Below are positions 28,163-35,037 of a DNA stretch of 64,000 bases, piece after piece. Position 1 is the first letter of the stretch, and each line of letters begins with the position of its first letter. A model generated the notes under the pieces. That model searched no databases. It saw nothing but the letters and a program-made list of their open reading frames with translations, and was not told the origin of the DNA. Made by a program: the position numbers and the translations under genes. This DNA comes from Candidatus Kapaibacterium sp. (GTDB lineage: Bacteria > Bacteroidota > Ignavibacteria > Kapaibacteriales > UBA2268), in assembly GCA_023957315.1 (NCBI GenBank), contig JAMLHE010000008.1, positions 100,038-164,037 of the forward strand, in the 5' to 3' direction.

Positions 28163-29017
28163 TTAATAATTAATTGAATTTTCAATAGAAACAAAATCTT
28201 GAGGTTTGAAATATCCTCTACGAGTTAGAATTGATTCAATCTTAGAAAAATCGGAAAGCACAGTAGCTTTTCCATTCCTGATTGCGACGTTATGTTCGAA
28301 ATGTGCCGAAGGCAAGCCGTCCCGAGTTACAATTGTCCATCCGTCTTCAAGTTTGAGTATTTTCGACGAACCGTGTGTCAGCATTGGTTCTATTGCCAAT
28401 ACAAATCCTGTTACAAGAATTGTACCGGAGCCTTTTTGTCCATGGTTCGGTATTTGGGGGAATTCGTGAATCTTTTTACCTATCCCGTGCCCGACTAATT
28501 CTTCAACAATTTGATAGCCGTTTCGCAAAGCGTGCTGCTGGATAGCAAAACTAATATCACCAACTTTATAATAGGATTTCATTTGTTCGATACCCAAAAT
28601 CAAGCATTCATAAGTTACGGTGAGGAGTCTCTTTTTATCGTCGGAAATTTCGCCAATTCCGAAAGTGTAGGCTTGGTCAGAATAGAATTGGTGCATAATT
28701 GCACCACAATCAATCGAAATAATATCACCATCGCGAAGTTCTTTATTTCCGGGAATGCCATGAACAATTTCATCATTAATCGAAGTGCAAAGAGTGTTCG
28801 GATAGCCGTATAATCCTATAAATGCAGGAGTAGCTTTGTGGTCACGAATGAAAGTTTCAGCCAAACGGTCAAGTGTGATAGTCTGAATTCCGGGTTTAAT
28901 TTCATCGGCGAGCATCGCAAGAGTATCTGAAACAATGCGAGCCGAATCTTGCATCAAATCAATTTCTGCATCGCTTTTGAAACTCACATTACCGAAAAAT
29001 TTCTCGAGAATATTCAT
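28163..29017 (-). CDS. map: Type I methionine aminopeptidase
   Basis: 284 aa; removes the N-terminal Met from new proteins. Metal ligands are visible: Asp in SIDCGAIM, Asp in FYSDQAYTF, His in VGHGIGKKIHEFPQIPN, Glu in AIEPML and Glu in HFEHNVAI. Slightly longer than E. coli MetAP (264 aa) because of a C-terminal tail ending in SIENSINY. It is not embedded in the usual secY-map-infA cluster, so it may be a second copy. Confidence 0.9.
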   Translation of the reverse strand: MNILEKFFGNVSFKSDAEIDLMQDSARIVSDTLAMLADEIKPGIQTITLDRLAETFIRDHKATPAFIGLYGYPNTLCTSINDEIVHGIPGNKELRDGDIISIDCGAIMHQFYSDQAYTFGIGEISDDKKRLLTVTYECLILGIEQMKSYYKVGDISFAIQQHALRNGYQIVEELVGHGIGKKIHEFPQIPNHGQKGSGTILVTGFVLAIEPMLTHGSSKILKLEDGWTIVTRDGLPSAHFEHNVAIRNGKATVLSDFSKIESILTRRGYFKPQDFVSIENSINY

Positions 29018-29040
29018 TCAATATTTTCAAATTGTGATAA

Positions 29041-29865
29041 TTATTTATCCCAAATTGGAATAAATCCCATTTCCTTAATCAAATCTTGTGCTTGTTTGCT
29101 CAAACACCAATCCAAAAAATCTTTGACAGCCCCTCTGGGCGAGTTTATCGTATAAAATTGCAAATATCTTATTATTGGATATAAATCCTTAAGTACATTT
29201 TCGGTTGTAGGTTCGATACCATTAATGTTGAGATGCTTGACTCCTTCTACATAAGTTATGCCGCCATAACCAATTGCCAAAGAATCCTGGCTGATGATTT
29301 CAATCATATTGCTGAGTGATAGCGCCGAAGGAATATTTTTGCAATATTCATGTCCGTCAAGAACGTGAGTCAGAAAATATTCTCGCGTGCCGGAATTTTC
29401 TTGCCTGTTGATAGGACTGATTTTCAAGCCTGCCCATCCTAAATCACTCCAATTAGTGATTTCGCACTTGAAAATATTTTGCAATTGTTGCATTGAAAGC
29501 GATTGCACGGGGTTTTTGTTATTTACGTAAATACTTAAGGCATCTTTTGCGATTAGATGCGAAACTCCAACAGCGCTAAATTCATCGGCAAGCCGCTTTA
29601 CTTCTTCGGGTTCAACATTACGTGATGCCATGCAAATGTCGGCAGATTTATCTTGAATTGCCTGAAATCCTGAGGCTGTGCCGCCGCTATAAACATAAAT
29701 TGAAACATTGCGGTTGTTCTTCATGTATTCTGCGGCTAATCTAATCGAAAGCATATACATGGTATCAGAGCCTTTGATAATGATACGAGTAGGCTCCTTT
29801 GTAGTGGAGCTACACCCCAAAATTATCAAACCACAAACCAACAATGTTAAAATTTTCAAATTCAT
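29041..29865 (-). CDS. PstS-like phosphate-binding lipoprotein
   Basis: 274 aa with lipobox ILGC (Cys 18). The PBP-like-2 fold is indicated by IKGSDTMYMLS, SGGTASGFQAIQD, ICMASRNVEPEE and the NRQENSGTREYF loop, all as in PstS-family proteins. No pstCAB genes accompany it, so its permease would have to be elsewhere or it may act as a free-standing sensor. It overlaps the start of its frame with the M28 peptidase stop by 4 nt. Confidence 0.82.
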   Translation of the reverse strand: MNLKILTLLVCGLIILGCSSTTKEPTRIIIKGSDTMYMLSIRLAAEYMKNNRNVSIYVYSGGTASGFQAIQDKSADICMASRNVEPEEVKRLADEFSAVGVSHLIAKDALSIYVNNKNPVQSLSMQQLQNIFKCEITNWSDLGWAGLKISPINRQENSGTREYFLTHVLDGHEYCKNIPSALSLSNMIEIISQDSLAIGYGGITYVEGVKHLNINGIEPTTENVLKDLYPIIRYLQFYTINSPRGAVKDFLDWCLSKQAQDLIKEMGFIPIWDK

Positions 29866-31541
29866 CTCCTTTCAGCCCTTGTTCTCAGTCTCTCAATTTC
29901 GAACTTTGTTCCTTCGTACCATTCGGGAACTTTTTCCGAATTGATTAATTCAATAGACAAACTTAACAAAAAATCTACATGTTGCAAAGCCGCATCGTAA
30001 TTAATCATAAAATTTAAATCATCAAAAGGCGAATGATAATAGTTCACCATGTAGTCATACAAACGATAGAAACCGAATTCGTGGCTAATATTTTCATAAT
30101 CTGTTCCTTCCATCACAAGCATCGAGGGAATTCCGGCTTGAGCAAAAATTGTTTGGTCGGAGCGATTAAAAGCACCCACTTTGCTTAATTCATATGGCAA
30201 CAATTCTACATACAAATTATTTTTCTCCGCAACTTTATTTAATATTTCGTTCAATTCCGAGAAATCCGAACCGACACCAATGACAGAGTTAAAATTATCA
30301 ATGAATGCAATGCCATCAATATTCAGATTTGCGATAGTTTTATACAATGGTACGACCGGATTTTTGGCATAATAAATACTACCGAGCAAACCTCTTTCCT
30401 CAGCAGTAGTGAACACTATTATAATATTTCTATTCAAATTATCGGCAAATAAATTCAACAATCTGGACAACTCCAACAATGCCGACACTCCCATTGCATT
30501 ATCCAAAACACCATTATATATCGAATCGCCGTCAATCGGAACACCAATCCCAAGGTGGTCATAATGTGCAGAAAGCAACAAATACTCATCTTTGACATTT
30601 TCACCTCGCCCTTGGATAATTCCAACCACATTTGGAGCCAAAAAAGTCTTATCAGTATATTTCCCCTTGAATGAAAAAGTAGCTTTGGATTGACTTTCAT
30701 TACTGAAATTTGAAAATCCGAATTCATCTTGTTCAATAGTAATCTCCAGACAGTCGAGAATTTTATCTGCTTTGGTATAAGGCATAATTATAGTTAAAAT
30801 TTCTGAAGCTGTCTGAGCCAATGTCATCTCGGGCAAATTATATTCGAGCAACATGTCTGCCCAGGGTTTGAATCGTAAATCCTTCTCGGAAAGCAGTATT
30901 ATACAAGCTTTTGCACCTCGAGCTAAAGCATATTTGGCTTTAGTTTGGAAATTTGAATATATAGTCGGATAAATGCCATTGAAATATTCGAGGTCTTCGG
31001 AATATGGCTCACCATTTAGCAAAACAACCACTTTGCCGCTTACATCAATATTTTGGTAATCATTATAATCAAATTCGGGAGCAAAAATCCCAAAACCGGC
31101 AAATACTATATCCAAAGGTCGTGGCAAATATGACATCATTCCGGTAGAATTGACAATATAATCTTCATAAAGAGCGAACTCAATAGTTTCATTACATTCA
31201 ATTTTAAATTCGCTTTCAGGTAACACCGAAATTTCATGCAATGGGATATTTTGGAAGTATGAACCGTTCAAGCCCGGCAAAATGCCATAGTCAGCTAATC
31301 TGTTTGCTATCACTTCCGCAGCTTTATTCCCGATTTTGCCGTCGGTGGGTCTGCCCATCATCGAATCATGTCCCAAAGTATGAATAACTTCCCTGAAATT
31401 TATCGGATTAAGCGACAGAACACTTTGCATTAGAGGTTCACTTGCTGAATCCTTGCTACTAACCGGTAGATGAAAAATCATGAAAATTATCAGAATCTTT
31501 AATAATTTTTTTTCGTATTTATATAAAGTTGTCGTCAGCAT
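29862..31541 (-). CDS. Exported M28-family aminopeptidase
   Basis: 559 aa with an N-terminal signal-like helix (KILIIFMIFHLPVSS). Zinc peptidase motifs: LLSAHYDHLGIG, GVLDNAMGVSALLEL, TTAEERGLLG and the last ligand region YYHSPFDDL. A PA-like insert lies between the N-terminus and the catalytic domain (VVVLLNGEPYSEDLEYFNG). It should release N-terminal amino acids from peptides outside the cytoplasm. Divergent from the M3 peptidase gene, with about 100 nt between them. Confidence 0.85.
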   Translation of the reverse strand: MLTTTLYKYEKKLLKILIIFMIFHLPVSSKDSASEPLMQSVLSLNPINFREVIHTLGHDSMMGRPTDGKIGNKAAEVIANRLADYGILPGLNGSYFQNIPLHEISVLPESEFKIECNETIEFALYEDYIVNSTGMMSYLPRPLDIVFAGFGIFAPEFDYNDYQNIDVSGKVVVLLNGEPYSEDLEYFNGIYPTIYSNFQTKAKYALARGAKACIILLSEKDLRFKPWADMLLEYNLPEMTLAQTASEILTIIMPYTKADKILDCLEITIEQDEFGFSNFSNESQSKATFSFKGKYTDKTFLAPNVVGIIQGRGENVKDEYLLLSAHYDHLGIGVPIDGDSIYNGVLDNAMGVSALLELSRLLNLFADNLNRNIIIVFTTAEERGLLGSIYYAKNPVVPLYKTIANLNIDGIAFIDNFNSVIGVGSDFSELNEILNKVAEKNNLYVELLPYELSKVGAFNRSDQTIFAQAGIPSMLVMEGTDYENISHEFGFYRLYDYMVNYYHSPFDDLNFMINYDAALQHVDFLLSLSIELINSEKVPEWYEGTKFEIERLRTRAERR

Positions 31542-31644
31542 AGTGTAACATAATCAATTTATTGATAATTTTGAAAATAAAAATGAAATAAATGAAAATG
31601 ATTCTTTGTAAATATACTCTTTACGTACTTAAGGGAAAAACTTT

Positions 31645-33516
31645 ATGAATAAGTTTAATATGATTTGGATTGTAATTTTTTGCATAATTGGAGCTTCCAT
31701 GAAAACCTATACGCAAACCAAACTGCCCACGAGGGCTGAAATTGACGACAAATACAAGTGGAATACTGCCGATATTTTTGTTTCCGATGATGCTTGGGAA
31801 CAGGAATTCGCACGTATAAAAAGTGAAATCCCCAAGATTCAACAGTTCAAAGGCAAATTTGCCGAATCGGCAAAATCCGTTTATGATTGCTTTGCTCTGA
31901 CTGATAAAGTATCGGCGGCATTTTCGAAATTATACTTATACGTCGCTTTGTCGAGAGATACAGATTTGAACGAAGGCAAATTCCAAATGATGTACGACAG
32001 AATCCAAAAGCTCGGTTCGGAATTTTCTGCAGCGGCTTCGTTTATTACGCCTGAATTGATTGCCATTCCAAAAGAAAAATTCAATTCATATTTGAATGAC
32101 AAGGTTTTGGCAGATTACAGGCACCGATTGGAATCAACTTACAAAATGCGCGACCATACTCTACCGGCAGACCAGGAACAACTTCTTGCAAAACTTAGTC
32201 CTGTATTCCAGACTGCAAGCAATACTTATTCGATTTTGAACGATGCTGAATTGCCTTTCCCAAATATCAAAATGAATGACGGAACGGAAATGCAAGTTTC
32301 ACACGGTCGATACAGAGCAGCACTATTTGCATTGGACAGAAATTACCGCCGCGACGTTTACAAAGCCACTTATGAACCATACAGAGCATTAAAAGGGACA
32401 ATGGCATCATTGTACAATTCCAGAGTAAAGCAAAGACTTGTGAATTCGGAAATTCGTAAGTATTCCTCCCCGATTGAAGCCGCTTTGAAAGGCAACGATA
32501 TTCCGGTAGATGTTTACAAAAATTTAGTAAAATCCGTAAATAGCAACCTTGATGCACTGCACAAATGGGCAAAAATCAAAAAGACAGCTTTGAAATTAGA
32601 CGAGCTACACCCATATGATACATATGTGACGCTCTTCCCTGCTACACAGCGTGAATATCAATATGACGAAGCTACCGAAATCGTACTAAAATCGCTCAAA
32701 CCATTAGGCGACGAATACGTTAAACAAGTGAAATTCGGATTTGAAAATAGATGGATTGACGTTTACGAAACTCAGGGCAAACGCAGCGGAGCATATTCCA
32801 ATAGTACAGGTGCAGGTCCTCACCCATTCATCTTGATGAATTGGAACAACACAATGGACGATATGTTCACATTGACTCATGAAATCGGGCACAATATGCA
32901 CTCATTTTTCAGCGAGAAAAACCAACCATATCATTATACCGGATATTCGATTTTCGTAGCAGAAGTGGCATCAATTACAAACGAAGCATTATTGCTCGAT
33001 TACTTGCTCGAAAATGCTAAAACAAAAGAAGAAAAAGCTGAACTACTCGAAAAATTCTTAATCTCAGCACAAATGACATTTTTCCGTCAAACACGATTCG
33101 CCGAATTTGAAATGTTGACACACGAAAAGGCTCAAAAAGGTGAAATATTGACAGCAGACCAACTGACTGAATTATTCGCCGAGCTATACCAAAAGTATTG
33201 GGGACCCGAAATGGTAACCGATGCTGAAGAAGGCTTATCATGGGCACGCGTTCATCATTTGGTAAAATACGATTTCTATGTTTACCAATACGCTACCGGA
33301 TTTGTAGCAGCCCACGCTTTAGCCGAGCAAATCAAGAACGAAGGCGCCCCTGCAATCAAGCGCTATTTGGATTTCCTTTCTTCAGGTAGTTCGGATTACC
33401 CAATCAACGTATTGCAAAAAGCCGGAGTTGACATGAGCAGCCCCAAACCCATAGAACTTACGATACAAAAAATCAAACGCTACACCGAAGAATTAGAAAA
33501 GCTGATGAAATCGTAA
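31645..33516 (+). CDS. pepF: Exported oligoendopeptidase F (M3 family)
   Basis: 623 aa, with hydrophobic N-terminus MNKFNMIWIVIFCIIGASM suggesting export. The zinc motif is HEIGH (His 412, Glu 413, His 416) within FTLTHEIGHNMHSFF, with the downstream Glu in EVASITNEALL. Length fits PepF (about 600 aa). An AAGGG sequence lies 10-15 nt upstream of the ATG. It hydrolyses medium-length peptides. A palindromic hairpin follows the stop at 33553-33572. Confidence 0.9.
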   Translation: MNKFNMIWIVIFCIIGASMKTYTQTKLPTRAEIDDKYKWNTADIFVSDDAWEQEFARIKSEIPKIQQFKGKFAESAKSVYDCFALTDKVSAAFSKLYLYVALSRDTDLNEGKFQMMYDRIQKLGSEFSAAASFITPELIAIPKEKFNSYLNDKVLADYRHRLESTYKMRDHTLPADQEQLLAKLSPVFQTASNTYSILNDAELPFPNIKMNDGTEMQVSHGRYRAALFALDRNYRRDVYKATYEPYRALKGTMASLYNSRVKQRLVNSEIRKYSSPIEAALKGNDIPVDVYKNLVKSVNSNLDALHKWAKIKKTALKLDELHPYDTYVTLFPATQREYQYDEATEIVLKSLKPLGDEYVKQVKFGFENRWIDVYETQGKRSGAYSNSTGAGPHPFILMNWNNTMDDMFTLTHEIGHNMHSFFSEKNQPYHYTGYSIFVAEVASITNEALLLDYLLENAKTKEEKAELLEKFLISAQMTFFRQTRFAEFEMLTHEKAQKGEILTADQLTELFAELYQKYWGPEMVTDAEEGLSWARVHHLVKYDFYVYQYATGFVAAHALAEQIKNEGAPAIKRYLDFLSSGSSDYPINVLQKAGVDMSSPKPIELTIQKIKRYTEELEKLMKS

Positions 33517-33552
33517 ATTCCATTCTGTACAAAAATATCTTAACAAACATAG

Positions 33553-33572
33553 CCCACGAATTCATTCGTGGG
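33553..33572. repeat. Palindromic hairpin (CCCACGAAT / ATTCGTGGG)
   Basis: A 9-bp perfect inverted repeat with a 2-nt loop, 36 nt after pepF. Another copy of the core, CCACGAAT-AA-ATTCGTGG, is at 34871-34888. Its tail is not T-rich, so it looks like a dispersed REP-type hairpin rather than a terminator. Confidence 0.65.
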
Positions 33573-33765
33573 TTATGAATTTTAGGTCAATATTTCCACC
33601 CCGTCTGCTGCGCATACACCCCTCACCCTTCGACAGGCTCAGGGAGCGGGAATTTAAGATTTTGCCAATTTCGTCAGGTGTAACATCTGACGGGACGAAA
33701 AATATATCAAGTAATAAAAAATCTGCTAAACCGTATCAATATAGGTATAAAAGAAGGGAAAAAAT
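33573..33765. repeat. REP-type hairpin region before the hicB relic
   Basis: Non-coding. Contains CTTCGACAGGCTCAGG (about 33619-33645) and a hairpin GTCAGGTG-TAA-CATCTGAC at 33673-33691 that recurs in related form at 34006-34024 and about 34210-34228. No gene is supported; a short open frame across it is composed of repeat sequence. Confidence 0.5.
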
Positions 33766-33936
33766 ATGGAAAACAAATTAAAACTTACCATTGTATATAC
33801 GCCTTGCGAAGAAGGTGGCTATACCGCATATATTAAAGAAATGAGAGGTGTGATATCTGAAGGTGAGACTAAGGAAGAAGCTCGTGAAAATGTTTTAGAT
33901 GCACTCGGTCTTATGTCCCCAGACATAATGAGCTGA
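33766..33936 (+). pseudogene. HicB-like antitoxin fragment, fused out of frame to a hicA remnant
   Basis: A 56-codon frame, MENKLKLTIVYTPCEEGGYT then AYIKEMRGVISEGETKEEAR, which is the HicB partial RNase H fold start (GGYTAYxxEMxGVxSEGET). AGAAGGG precedes the ATG. After ENVLDALGLM the frame ends with SPDIMS, which is not HicB; those bases are the shifted frame of a HicA C-terminus. The C-terminal part of HicB and most of HicA are therefore missing, which points to an internal deletion. It may still be translated, but the locus looks dead. Confidence 0.65.
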
Positions 33937-33992
33937 AAAATAATACTTGTAAAGAAATCTGCAAACAACTCGTGATTCCCAATCCTTTTTAA
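33903..33992 (+). pseudogene. HicA toxin C-terminal remnant
   Basis: Read in frame from 33903: TRSYVPRHNELKNNT, then CKEICKQLVIPNPF and a stop. This matches the VPRHNEI...KICKDLGIP end of one HicA subfamily. The N-terminal half with the catalytic His is gone, and there is no start codon. Together with the preceding HicB fragment it forms the scar of a hicBA pair. Confidence 0.6.
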
Positions 33993-34294
33993 TTTATTCC
34001 GTTCTGTCAGGTGTTGCACCTGACGTGACGTATTGACTCTGAAAGAGTCACATATCTATAGCAAAATTGTTAACAATATACATTCGACCTCTTCGAGGTC
34101 GAACCGCCACCTATATAGATGATTTTCGATAAACATGTAATCCCTGCCGGGATTAATTCATAAAGAAATCTTGATTCTTCACTTCGTTCAGAATGACAAA
34201 ATGTATAAGTTAGGTGTAACTCCTGACGGGAAAGGGAAAATATTAAGATTTACATTTCGTCGATTTTTATGATTTATTATTTTTAGGTTTTGAT
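33993..34294. repeat. Hairpin-rich repeat region, left of hicBA
   Basis: No gene. Hairpins: GTCAGGTG-TTG-CACCTGAC (34006-34024), TGACTCT-GAA-AGAGTCA (34034-34050), TTCGACCTC-TTC-GAGGTCGAA (34083-34103), AATCCC-TGCC-GGGATT (34139-34154), plus CTTCACTTCGTTCAGAATG (about 34177-34195). The block 34001-34110 recurs, slightly diverged, at 34741-34838 on the other side of hicBA. Many arms are separated by exactly 3 nt, which suggests one class of REP elements. Confidence 0.65.
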
Positions 34295-34528
34295 ATGACA
34301 TATAATAATTACAAGGTATTATTAAGACCAGAGCCGGAAGGTGGTTTTACAGTTTTAGTGCCCTCTTTGCCCGGATGTATCTCGTATGGTTCAACGCTTA
34401 TTGAGGCAAAAATTATGGCTAAGGAAGCAATCGAACTATATTTAGAAAGCCTTTCAGAGCATAATGAATCTATTCCAAATGATAATGAAACCTTGGAGTA
34501 TAGTGTTATGGTAGAATCTTATGCCTAA
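34295..34528 (+). CDS. hicB: HicB-family antitoxin
   Basis: 77 aa: MTYNNYKVLLRPEPEGGFTV, then LVPSLPGCISYGSTLIEAK, with the classic HicB pattern (PExEGGFTVxVPSLPGCxSxGxTxxEA). It neutralises the HicA mRNA interferase and normally represses its own operon. No separate DNA-binding domain is present. It overlaps hicA by 8 nt, and the pair is flanked by direct repeats. Confidence 0.88.
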   Translation: MTYNNYKVLLRPEPEGGFTVLVPSLPGCISYGSTLIEAKIMAKEAIELYLESLSEHNESIPNDNETLEYSVMVESYA

Positions 34529-34733
34529 ACTGCCATCATTGACGCCTACGGAAATTATGAAAATACTTCTTAAAAATGGCTTTTTGATTGACAGAATAAA
34601 AGGTAGTCACCACATTCTAATTAACCATGATACTAAAACAAGAGTCGTGATACCAATGCACAAAAAGGATTTGCCGAAAGGTACATTATATGAAATTATT
34701 AAGCAATCCGGTATTAAAATCGAAGAGTTTTAA
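34521..34733 (+). CDS. hicA: HicA-family mRNA interferase toxin
   Basis: 70 aa with the dsRBD-like HicA fold. The catalytic His is in RIKGSHHIL (His 30/31), and the C-terminal KKDLPKGTLYEIIKQSGI is the family hallmark. It cleaves mRNA when released from HicB. Both genes look intact, in contrast to the scar 300 nt upstream. The antitoxin-first order is the hicBA arrangement. Confidence 0.9.
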   Translation: MPKLPSLTPTEIMKILLKNGFLIDRIKGSHHILINHDTKTRVVIPMHKKDLPKGTLYEIIKQSGIKIEEF

Positions 34734-35037
34734 TAATTTCCGTTTCGTCAGGTGAAACATTTATTGACTCTGAAAGAGTCACATGTTTATAGCAAAATCG
34801 TTGATGATATGAATTCGACCTCTTCGAGGTCGCACCGCAACGGGCATCAATGATATTCTATAATTCAAATCCACGAATAAATTCGTGGACTATGTTTATT
34901 TCTTTCTCCCTTTCCTTCGGAGAGGGTCGGGGTGAGGTTCTTTGGTTTTTGTCCTGAAATATGTTTACAACCTTTGGCACATTCATCTCAATCACAAAAA
35001 TCATAAAAATCATAGTTCAGACTAAGCCGAAGGCACC
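34734..35037. repeat. Hairpin-rich repeat region, right of hicBA
   Basis: No gene. Second copy of the left repeat block: TGACTCT-GAA-AGAGTCA (34765-34781) and TTCGACCTC-TTC-GAGGTCG (34814-34832), joined by a similar ATAGCAAAATCGTTGATGAT spacer. Then CCACGAAT-AA-ATTCGTGG (34871-34888), an imperfect CTCCCTTTCC/GGAGAGGG hairpin (about 34907-34927) and AATCATAGTTCAGAC (35008-35022), which also occurs in the repeat arrays near 49.8 and 54 kb. The next gene's stop follows 16 nt later. Confidence 0.65.

Noticed and set aside
33575..33781. Short open frame after pepF
   Set aside because: It is made of REP-type repeat sequence and overlaps the HicB fragment start in another frame.
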